NCBI GenBank assembly: GCA_022562055.1
Contig: JADFQA010000002.1
Span: 62,001-126,000, forward strand
Origin: Acidobacteriota bacterium
GTDB lineage: Bacteria; Actinomycetota; Acidimicrobiia; Spongiisociales; UBA5794
Reading direction: 5' to 3'
Length of the DNA stretch: 64,000 bases
The translations under genes were made by a program, and so were the position numbers. Below, one piece after another: positions 57,405-64,000 of this stretch. Positions within the stretch are counted from its first letter, which is position 1, and each line of letters begins with the position of its first letter. Below the pieces are notes generated by a model. It searched no databases. It was not told the origin of the DNA and saw only the letters and a program-made list of their open reading frames with translations.

Positions 57405-57999
57405 GCAGCGGCCACGACAGCTCTGAGACAACCTTGAGGACCCCGTCAAGTCGGCGGGCCATCTCAGCCAGCATCCTGGCCTCGGCCTCTGTCACCATGG
57501 CGCCGCGCAGGTAGACGACACCCTCTCTCACAGTGACATCGAGTTTGCTCGGCTCGAGTCCGAGTACGCGGCGAACAATGTCCTCGCGGATCTCATCCTC
57601 GATAACTTCATCGGGCCGGGTGAATGCATTGACGACGTCCATCCGCGAGATTATGCCGACCAAGCGATCCGAGTCGTCCACGACAGGCAGCCGCTTGACC
57701 TCGCGCACGACCATGACCTTCGCAGCTTCGACAAGGGGGGTGTTTGGCCCGATCGTTTCCACCGCCCGCGTCATGATGTCGCCGACAGACTCCACGGCAG
57801 CCGGGTTATCCGACTCGAATCGACTTAGTTCGAGGCGAAGAAAATCAGCCTCGGTGATGATGCCAACCAACAAGCCGTCATCGTCGGTTACCGGAAGACC
57901 ACTGACTTGCGAACGGAACATCTCTCGCGCGGCGTCACGCAACGACGTATCCGGGGTCACTGTGGAGACACCGGTGGTCATAAGATCGACAACGTTCAT
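57394..57999 (-). CDS. CBS-pair plus BON-domain protein
   Basis: A 201-residue cytoplasmic protein. CBS1 covers about residues 6-60 (MTTGVSTVTPDTSLRDAA, GLLVGIITEADF), CBS2 about 72-125 (IMTRAVETIGPNTPLVEAA, RLVGIISRMDV), and a BON domain about 135-195 (LDVTVREGVVYLRGAMVTEAEA). CBS pairs bind adenine nucleotides; BON domains bind membranes or other proteins. This architecture is common in actinobacteria, often linked to stress or energy sensing. It precedes the acyl-CoA synthetase fusion's stop by 9 bp on the same strand. Confidence 0.93.
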   Translation of the reverse strand: MNVVDLMTTGVSTVTPDTSLRDAAREMFRSQVSGLPVTDDDGLLVGIITEADFLRLELSRFESDNPAAVESVGDIMTRAVETIGPNTPLVEAAKVMVVREVKRLPVVDDSDRLVGIISRMDVVNAFTRPDEVIEDEIREDIVRRVLGLEPSKLDVTVREGVVYLRGAMVTEAEARMLAEMARRLDGVLKVVSELSWPLRSV

Positions 58000-58008
58000 G
58001 CGTGTACC

Positions 58009-60768
58009 TTAGATCTCTGAGGGAACGTCGCGCCGGTTTGGTACCCACCGGTCTCCTATTGGGCACACCCGAATCCGGGCATCAACTACGGAGATGCCCT
58101 CGCCGGGGCGTCGCACTTTGACCGGATTCAGATCCATCTCGACAACTTCAGGGAGGTCCTGCACAAGAGCTGATATCCGCAGGATGGCATCTTCCACAGC
58201 AGGAATGTCGCCGGCGTCTCCGCCTCGATACCCACGGAGAAGACGTGCCGCCTTCACTTCTGACACCATGTTGTGCGCATCGACGTCGGTGACAGGATGA
58301 ATACGAAACGACACGTCACCGATCAACTCGACAAACACGCCACCGAGGCCAAACACGATCAGGGGGCCGAAATTCGGGTCCTCGGTCATTCCGATGAGGA
58401 CCTCGTGTCCCCCAGCAAGGAACTCCTGTACGAGAACTCCCTCAGCGTCGTCGGCGACGGACATCACTTGATCAAACGCACTCCGCACAGCTTGCGCATC
58501 GTTGAGATCAAGAACGATCCCGCCGATGTCGGACTTGTGCAACGCTGAAGGAGCAACCACCTTCAGCACAACCGGGCGGCCCAGCTTCGACCACTCAACA
58601 ACAGCCTGCTCAGCGGTGGTCACCACTTTCGAGAACGGAAGCGAAAGCCCATACGCGCTGAGAACTCCCTCGACCTCATCCGGATCGAGCCACAGCCCTT
58701 CGTCTTCGGAAGCGCCAGCCGTTGCCCTCGATACCGCCGCGTCGACTATCGCCCGGGCACTTAAGGGGTCGACATCCTCAAATTGGACCACGGCCCCCGG
58801 GTCCGCTTCGCGCCATTGTGCATATCCGAGCGCTTTCGCCAACGCACGGGCGGCTTGCTCGGGAAACGGATAAGTGGGAAGTCTGTTGCGACCGGTGGAC
58901 AGTTCGTCGGGGGCGCCACCCGACGACATGTAGACCGCCAGCAACGTTTTGTCGCCGTCGTATTTGTCACCCGTGTCGCGAATTGCTTGGGCTGTCTCTA
59001 TCGCTCCGTCGGCTGACGTCGGGATGAGAATGACAAGCACAGCGTCGATCTCATCCGACTCAAGGAGGAGCGAAAAACACGCTGCGTACTGCTCGGGGCC
59101 CGCAGATGCGATCATGTCGACCGGGTTAATTACCGAAGCGTCTGGCGAAAGAACCTTTTGCAGCCCCGCTCGTAGCCCCGCCGAAAACTCGACTACTTCG
59201 AGTCCTTGAGCTTCCAATGCGTCTACGGCGAGGATCGCGGGGCCGCCGGCGTTCGTGAGTACTGCAACTCGGGGACCCTTGGGAAGAGGTTGATTCGCCA
59301 GCAACGACGTCACGTCGAACATCGATTCCAGGGTATCAAGGCGAATAACACCCGATTGATGGAAAAGCGCATCGACAGCGGCGTCGGCACTTGCGAGCGA
59401 ACCGGTATGGCTGCTTGCAGCTCGAGCCCCAGCCGCGCTGCGCCCAGATTTCACAACCACGATCGGCTTTTTCCTCCCGATGCGCTTCGCGATGCGGCCG
59501 AAGCGACGCGGGTTCCCAAACGACTCGAGATACAACAATATGACGTCGGTCGCCGGGTCATCTTCCCAGAACAGCAGCAGGTCGTTGCCGGAGACATCGA
59601 CCTTGTTACCGACGGACACGAAGCTGGAGATCCCGATATTGAGACGTTTGGCGTAATCGAGGATCGCAATCCCCAGCGCACCACTTTGCGAGGACATGGC
59701 GACGTTACCGCGTGGCGGGGCAACCGGTCCGAACTGGCCGTCCATTGAGACAACGGGGTCCGTGTTCAACAGCCCCATGCAATTCGGACCGACCATACGC
59801 ATACCGCTCGAACGCACGACCGCTAGGAGCGCTCGCTCCCGTGCGCGTCCCTCAGAACCTGTCTCACCAAACCCGGCCGAGATCACCACAATGCCTCTGA
59901 CGCCTTTTTCGGCGCACTCTTTCACTACGGCGAGAACATGCTCGGCTGGTACTGAGATGAAGGCGAGATCGATGGGATCGGGAACGTCGAGCACCGACGG
60001 GTACGCCTTCACGCTTTGCACAACCGACGCACTCGGATTGACCGGGAAAACGGGGCCGGTGAACTCTCCTCTGAGGAGGTTCCTAAACAAGCGCCCGCCG
60101 ATCGACATCGCGTTGCGGCCGGCGCCGATCACCGCAACCGAATGCGGATAGAAGATCGGCATCATCGAGGCAGTAATGGCGCGACGTTCCCGTTGAATTT
60201 CGATCGCCAGACGCTCCTCGGATTCCTCCGTAGGAAACTTCACGACGTACATGCCATCCTCAAAGGAGCGTTCCATTGCAAATCCCGCATTGCGAAACAC
60301 GCGCATCATCGCATGGTTTTCTGCGAGGACGAAGGCGTTGAACCGGTCGATGTCTTGGGTACGGGCGTACCGAGTCAGATGTTCAATCAGAAGCGACGCA
60401 ACCCCGCGCTGACGATGGCCCTCGGCGACCGCGAAAGCGACCTCAGCCTCGTTCCCTTCCCCTTGCCGATCGTACCGGCCGACACCAATGAGCTCACCGG
60501 AAGCTATCGCGACGAAGGCCATGCGAGCTGCGTAATCGAGAACAGTGAATTGCTCAATCTCGTCGTCAGTGAGGCTGTTCTTGACGCGAAAGAATCGGAA
60601 ATAGGCGCTCTGCGACGACATGCCCTGAACCAGGTCCTGAAGACCCTCTCCGTCCGAGGCCAGGATCGGTCGAACTCGAACGGTCTTGCCATCCTTGAGG
60701 ACAGCGTCAAACTGCCACGCGACGGGGTACCCGTCAGGAGCGTCGCTGACGACAACGTCTGCGTTCAT
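58009..60768 (-). CDS. GNAT acetyltransferase fused to ADP-forming acyl-CoA synthetase
   Basis: A 919-residue multidomain protein. Residues 30-190 form a GNAT domain (VAEGHRQRGVASLLIEHL acetyl-CoA loop). Residues 205-330 are a CoA-binding Rossmann domain (SVAVIGAGRNAMSIGG). About 340-660 are succinyl-CoA-ligase-like domains (VGPNCMGLLN, SHTGSLASADAA). The C-terminal 220 residues are an ATP-grasp domain (VVLKVVAPSALHKSDIGGIVLDL). Such fusions are known either as acyl-CoA synthetases or as protein lysine acetyltransferases that silence acetyl-CoA synthetase. ATG 60768 begins MNADVVVSDAPDG; longer frames run antisense to the AAA gene. Confidence 0.92.
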   Translation of the reverse strand: MNADVVVSDAPDGYPVAWQFDAVLKDGKTVRVRPILASDGEGLQDLVQGMSSQSAYFRFFRVKNSLTDDEIEQFTVLDYAARMAFVAIASGELIGVGRYDRQGEGNEAEVAFAVAEGHRQRGVASLLIEHLTRYARTQDIDRFNAFVLAENHAMMRVFRNAGFAMERSFEDGMYVVKFPTEESEERLAIEIQRERRAITASMMPIFYPHSVAVIGAGRNAMSIGGRLFRNLLRGEFTGPVFPVNPSASVVQSVKAYPSVLDVPDPIDLAFISVPAEHVLAVVKECAEKGVRGIVVISAGFGETGSEGRARERALLAVVRSSGMRMVGPNCMGLLNTDPVVSMDGQFGPVAPPRGNVAMSSQSGALGIAILDYAKRLNIGISSFVSVGNKVDVSGNDLLLFWEDDPATDVILLYLESFGNPRRFGRIAKRIGRKKPIVVVKSGRSAAGARAASSHTGSLASADAAVDALFHQSGVIRLDTLESMFDVTSLLANQPLPKGPRVAVLTNAGGPAILAVDALEAQGLEVVEFSAGLRAGLQKVLSPDASVINPVDMIASAGPEQYAACFSLLLESDEIDAVLVILIPTSADGAIETAQAIRDTGDKYDGDKTLLAVYMSSGGAPDELSTGRNRLPTYPFPEQAARALAKALGYAQWREADPGAVVQFEDVDPLSARAIVDAAVSRATAGASEDEGLWLDPDEVEGVLSAYGLSLPFSKVVTTAEQAVVEWSKLGRPVVLKVVAPSALHKSDIGGIVLDLNDAQAVRSAFDQVMSVADDAEGVLVQEFLAGGHEVLIGMTEDPNFGPLIVFGLGGVFVELIGDVSFRIHPVTDVDAHNMVSEVKAARLLRGYRGGDAGDIPAVEDAILRISALVQDLPEVVEMDLNPVKVRRPGEGISVVDARIRVCPIGDRWVPNRRDVPSEI

Positions 60769-60859
60769 GCGGTGATACCTTCTGCTGGAACCGGCGGTAC
60801 CGCCGCATTGTCCCACAGAGATCGTTTCGGGAGTGATCGCGTTGCACCGATGACACCGC
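60769..60859. promoter_or_regulatory. Divergent promoter gap
   Basis: 91 bp separate the two divergent starts. AAGGTAT precedes the minus-strand ATG 60768. No clear -10 or operator could be chosen. Confidence 0.3.
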
Positions 60860-62353
60860 ATGGACTCAATGCAAGATCTCACGGCGCTGCTCCGCTCACG
60901 CCATCCGCTGTTGAGCGTCCAAACCTTTGAAGAATCAAGGTTCTTACGACTCCTCACCCGAGTCGCAAACAACCTGTCGCTGCCAGTCTGGACGTGGTCG
61001 GCCACGAGAGGTTTGGCCAGGGCCGGTCATGACGGACAGTACGGTACGCAAAAGCCGATCGTCGCCCTTGAATTCACCGCCGAGATCAAAACGCCGGCAG
61101 TGTTCGTGTTTGCGGACCTGCACCCGTTCTTCACGGATCCTACGGTCGTGAGAGGGTTGAAGGAAGCCACCGCACAAGCAGCGGAAGGGCAGACGTACAT
61201 CGTCACCGGACCCGACTTCAAGATGCCAGACGAACTTCGGGAACAGGCCAGGCAGTGGCGACTGCAACGTCCAAGCGAATCGGAAATCGCCGACCTTGTC
61301 GATACGTTGCTGCGTGAATTTACCCGCAGGGGTCTGGCGGTCGATCTCGACTTGGACGACCGGGAGCAGACGGTGTCGGCCTTGAAGGGACTCAACCTGA
61401 CCGAGGCTGGCCGCCTACTGCAGAAAACGTGGCTCGACGAGACAGTGATCGACGAGACCGATATTCCGAAACTTCGAGTGGCCAAGGCCGCGCTACTCGC
61501 CGACGACGGCGTGCTTGAACTGATCGAGCAAAATCTCGGGAACCTCGACCAAGTCGGCGGCCTTGAAGGCCTCAAGCGTTGGTTGTCCTTACGCGAGCGC
61601 GCGCTAGCCCAGGACCTCGCTGAACAGCTTGGAATCGGTACGCCGAGAGGGATCCTCGTGACGGAAATTCCCGGATGTGGGAAATCCCTGATCGCAAAAA
61701 CGCTAGCCGCCACGTGGCAAAGACCGCTTGTGCTCCTCGATCCGGCACGGCTTTACTCAAAGTACATTGGGGAAACCGAGAAACGGCTCATCAATTCTCT
61801 AACCTCCATCGAGACCATGGCCCCGGTTGTGTTATGGATTGACGAAATCGAAAAAGGTTTCGCCACTTCGGGCGACGGCGACGGAGGTGTGAGTCGACGA
61901 ATCCTCGGAACGCTGCTTCGTCGGATGCAAGACCACAACGCCGACGTCTTCATCGTTGCGACCGCAAACGATGTCACCTCGCTACCGCCCGAGTTTCTAC
62001 GCCGCGGGCGTTTCGACGAGATCTTCTTCGTCGATCTGCCAGACGAGGACGCAAGACGTGCGATCTTTGAACTTCATTTGGAACGCCGCAAGCTCGACAT
62101 TGCTGACTTCGCAATCGAAGATCTCGTGGCAGCCGCGAAAGAGTTCTCCGGTGCTGAAATCGAGGCGGCAATTGTCGGTGCGCTGTACCGATCGCTCGAC
62201 GACGCCGCACCGCTGAGTACGTCGCACATCCTGCAAGAGATCGCCGCAACGGTACCTCTTTCTCAATCTCGACCGGAAGATATCGATCGCCTCCGGGCAT
62301 GCGCGCGTGACCGAGCCGTCCCGGCGGCGGGAACTCGCGAAGCTGCTCGGTAG
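60860..62353 (+). CDS. AAA-family ATPase (Ycf46-like)
   Basis: A 497-residue protein with a long N-terminal domain (about 1-225, including VFVFADLHPFF, TYIVTGPDF) followed by an AAA core. Walker A is PGCGKS (271-276), Walker B LWIDEIEKGF (Asp328-Glu329), the second-region arginine lies in LRRGRFDEIFFVDLP, and a C-terminal lid follows. This domain order matches cyanobacterial/chloroplast Ycf46-type ATPases, whose role is linked to regulating inorganic carbon or photosynthesis in cyanobacteria but is unknown in actinobacteria. ATG 60860 or 60869 may start it. Confidence 0.88.
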   Translation: MDSMQDLTALLRSRHPLLSVQTFEESRFLRLLTRVANNLSLPVWTWSATRGLARAGHDGQYGTQKPIVALEFTAEIKTPAVFVFADLHPFFTDPTVVRGLKEATAQAAEGQTYIVTGPDFKMPDELREQARQWRLQRPSESEIADLVDTLLREFTRRGLAVDLDLDDREQTVSALKGLNLTEAGRLLQKTWLDETVIDETDIPKLRVAKAALLADDGVLELIEQNLGNLDQVGGLEGLKRWLSLRERALAQDLAEQLGIGTPRGILVTEIPGCGKSLIAKTLAATWQRPLVLLDPARLYSKYIGETEKRLINSLTSIETMAPVVLWIDEIEKGFATSGDGDGGVSRRILGTLLRRMQDHNADVFIVATANDVTSLPPEFLRRGRFDEIFFVDLPDEDARRAIFELHLERRKLDIADFAIEDLVAAAKEFSGAEIEAAIVGALYRSLDDAAPLSTSHILQEIAATVPLSQSRPEDIDRLRACARDRAVPAAGTREAAR

Positions 62354-62363
62354 AGCTAGATCG

Positions 62364-63686
62364 TCACGTCGACCCGGCAACGATCGGGAACGACACCTCG
62401 ACTCGGGCCCCACCTGACGCGCCGCGCCGCACCAGCACAGTGCCCGCCCCCCTTTCGGCAGTGCGTCTCACAATGTCGAGACCGAGGCCGGTGCCACCAG
62501 CGCCAGACACACCACGCTCCATGACCTCTTCCTGGACGTACCCAGATCCCTCGTCTTCGACGACCAGCACCGCGTCGCCACGCGGAGTCCGGTGAGACAT
62601 CAGCGTGTATCCACTGCCCGACGGCGTGTGAGAAAAGACGTTCTCGAGCAAGGTGTCGATGATGACACCTAGATCATCGGACGACAGACCGATGACGAGG
62701 TCCCCACCAGACGTCACAATCGTTGTCGGCCGTCCCTGCTCGTCGGCGAGCACCTTCCAAAACGGGCCGCGATGACGCACTACATCGGACATATCGCAGC
62801 GATGGCCTTGCTCGTCCGTATCGGGACGACGGACCTGTTCGATGAGCGAGTCCACCGCGGTTTCAACTGCCTCGATGTCCTTGAAGATCGCGCTCGCCTC
62901 CTCCTTGTCTGACAACGTCCCCGCCTGAAGACGGAGCGCCGTCAGTGGCGTGCGCAGCATGTGCGACAAGTCTGCAAGTGACTCACGTTCCGCATAGAGG
63001 AGATCTCCAAGCTGGCGTGCCAGAGCGTTGAACGCCACTCCAACCTCGGCGATCTCCGCGGGACCATCTGGTTCGACCCGGGTGTCGAGATTACCAGCGC
63101 CTAGTTGACGCGCAGCCTCGGACAGGGCAGTCACCGGACGCACCACCGATCTTCCGAAACGGTCCGCAGCCCAGACAGCGACTAGCAGCAAGAAGACGCC
63201 GAGACCGCCGAGCATGAACCAGGCAACCACGACGCCGCGAGTGAGTTCTTCCGTCGACACAAACGACCGAACAACAACAGCCGCGGTACTGCTCGCTGGA
63301 AAGTCGGCGACCAACACTGGAACGAGAACTTCCACCCCTTCTGGAATACGGGCCGTGAACGCACTACCTGACCGGGCCCGATCCAAGTTCACTCCCGAAG
63401 TGGAACCCTCGCCAACGATTTCGTCCGAGGGCAAAATGACCGAAAGCCCTGGCGGCGATCCAAAGCTCTCAAGCACCGCAGTGACCAATGTCAGGTCGTC
63501 AGGTGCCGCTTCTGGCTCGGATGCGAGCACAGCTACGGTCGCAGCAATGGATTTTGCCTCGCGTTCGGCGCGTGAGATGGCACGGTCCTGTGCCTGGTTT
63601 CGAACCAACACCGCAAGCGGGATAAGGAATGAGACGACAACGAGTGCCACAACGGCGAGCGACACAAGGGCGAGTCTGCGTCTCAC
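62364..63686 (-). CDS. Sensor histidine kinase
   Basis: A 440-residue membrane kinase. Membrane helices at about 7-30 and 151-173 flank an extracytoplasmic sensor of 120 residues. A HAMP segment follows (about 174-230), the phosphoacceptor His242 in ADLSHMLRTPLTAL, and an HATPase domain with LLENVFSHTPSGSG (N-box), VEDEGSGY (G1) and GGTGLGLDIV (G2). The residue after His242 is Met rather than the usual Glu/Asp. ATG 63686 overlaps the response-regulator stop by 4 nt, so the pair is co-expressed. Stimulus unknown. Confidence 0.93.
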   Translation of the reverse strand: MRRRLALVSLAVVALVVVSFLIPLAVLVRNQAQDRAISRAEREAKSIAATVAVLASEPEAAPDDLTLVTAVLESFGSPPGLSVILPSDEIVGEGSTSGVNLDRARSGSAFTARIPEGVEVLVPVLVADFPASSTAAVVVRSFVSTEELTRGVVVAWFMLGGLGVFLLLVAVWAADRFGRSVVRPVTALSEAARQLGAGNLDTRVEPDGPAEIAEVGVAFNALARQLGDLLYAERESLADLSHMLRTPLTALRLQAGTLSDKEEASAIFKDIEAVETAVDSLIEQVRRPDTDEQGHRCDMSDVVRHRGPFWKVLADEQGRPTTIVTSGGDLVIGLSSDDLGVIIDTLLENVFSHTPSGSGYTLMSHRTPRGDAVLVVEDEGSGYVQEEVMERGVSGAGGTGLGLDIVRRTAERGAGTVLVRRGASGGARVEVSFPIVAGST

Positions 63687-64000
63687 TCTCCGGGATCGAC
63701 CAGCTTCACTCCGACCCCGAACACGGTCTGGAGATACTTCGACTCAGCGCCGGACTCGCCGAGTTTCTTACGAAGCCATGAGATGTGGACGTCAACAGTC
63801 TTCTCCGACCCGCCGTACGGTTGACGCCACACTTCAGCGAGGATCTCACGCTTCGAGATGACCTCGCCCACGCGTTCAGAAAGGAACCTCAGTAAATCGA
63901 ACTCCTTGGGACTCAGTTCGAGGGTCACACCGTCCAAACTGACAGATCGCGCAGCTGCATTGATCTCTATTCCACCGACGACGATCGGTTGGCCACGGCG
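63683..64000 (-). CDS. OmpR/PhoB-family response regulator (partial, 5' end outside window)
   Basis: Only the C-terminal 105 residues are visible: a winged-helix DNA-binding domain with ELSPKEFDLLRFLSERVGEV, ILAEVWRQPYGGSEKTVDVHISWLRKKL (recognition helix) and TVFGVGVKLVDP. The receiver domain lies beyond the window. The frame is open through position 64000, so GTG 63937 is not the real start. It is the cognate partner of the kinase whose start it overlaps. Confidence 0.92.
   Translation of the reverse strand, partial: RRGQPIVVGGIEINAAARSVSLDGVTLELSPKEFDLLRFLSERVGEVISKREILAEVWRQPYGGSEKTVDVHISWLRKKLGESGAESKYLQTVFGVGVKLVDPGE

Noticed and set aside
58009-61005. Longer form of the GNAT/acyl-CoA synthetase starting at 61005
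   Set aside because: The extra 79 residues lie antisense to the AAA ATPase gene, and the GNAT fold begins after ATG 60768.
1-64000. CRISPR arrays, rRNA or tRNA genes
   Set aside because: Reading both strands gave no repeat-spacer arrays and no cloverleaf-like or rRNA-like segments. The only tandem repeats are the decamer at 3050 and the 27-bp repeat at 34063. A covariance-model scan would be decisive.

Overview
The window is GC-rich, densely coded chromosomal DNA. The gene content points to an actinobacterium: classical menaquinone genes, F420-type luciferase-like oxidoreductases, many leaderless promoters, and a fused GNAT/ADP-forming acyl-CoA synthetase. Class Acidimicrobiia is my best guess. 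That is inference from gene families; no rRNA or tRNA gene was seen.

Layout. 1-19.57 kb is core chromosome: gltB (partial), a Rossmann protein, two luciferase-like oxidoreductases, a heterodimeric ABC exporter, a beta-propeller lipoprotein, an M3 oligopeptidase, a small helix-hairpin-helix membrane protein with an apparent frameshift, an SDR, and the menaquinone genes menE (minus) and menB-menA-menD (plus). 55.11-64.0 kb is core again: menF, an alpha/beta hydrolase, a CBS-BON protein, a GNAT/acyl-CoA synthetase fusion, a Ycf46-like AAA ATPase, and a histidine kinase with a partial response regulator.

Between them lies the main discovery candidate, a block of about 35.5 kb (19.6-55.1 kb). It separates menD from menF and is bounded by 63/64-bp direct repeats that differ by one indel. 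Each repeat contains the end of menD fused to the end of menF. The sequence therefore indicates that menD and menF were once convergent neighbours overlapping by 8 nt, and that the block was inserted there. The left edge carries a short decayed menF 3' fragment. No integrase or transposase gene is visible.

The block is a catabolic island. It encodes a Tat-lipoprotein-dependent peptide-type ABC importer (SBP, DppC, DppB, DppD; DppF in a separate operon). It has many amide, ester and acyl hydrolases: two M20 deacylases, a Cys-nucleophile Ntn acylase, a CocE/NonD hydrolase, an N-acyl-D-amino-acid deacylase, an acetamidase/formamidase, a metallo-beta-lactamase fold, an amidohydrolase and three alpha/beta hydrolases. 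It also has two class I aminotransferases, HpaI-type and RraA-type aldolases, a fumarylacetoacetase-type hydrolase, three SDRs, an epimerase, an alcohol dehydrogenase, three split-barrel PPOX-type proteins, an E1 alpha/beta 2-oxoacid dehydrogenase with a free lipoyl domain but no E2 or E3, and one GntR/FCD regulator. A coherent reading is import of a peptide-like or N-acylated amino compound, deacylation, transamination, then aldol cleavage or oxidative decarboxylation. The actual substrate cannot be read from the sequence.

Regulation. Core genes and some island genes use a TANNNT hexamer 6-7 nt before the start codon with no Shine-Dalgarno site (leaderless). Several island promoters instead have AT-rich TATAAT-like boxes, and two of them share a 15-bp element at 14 of 15 positions.
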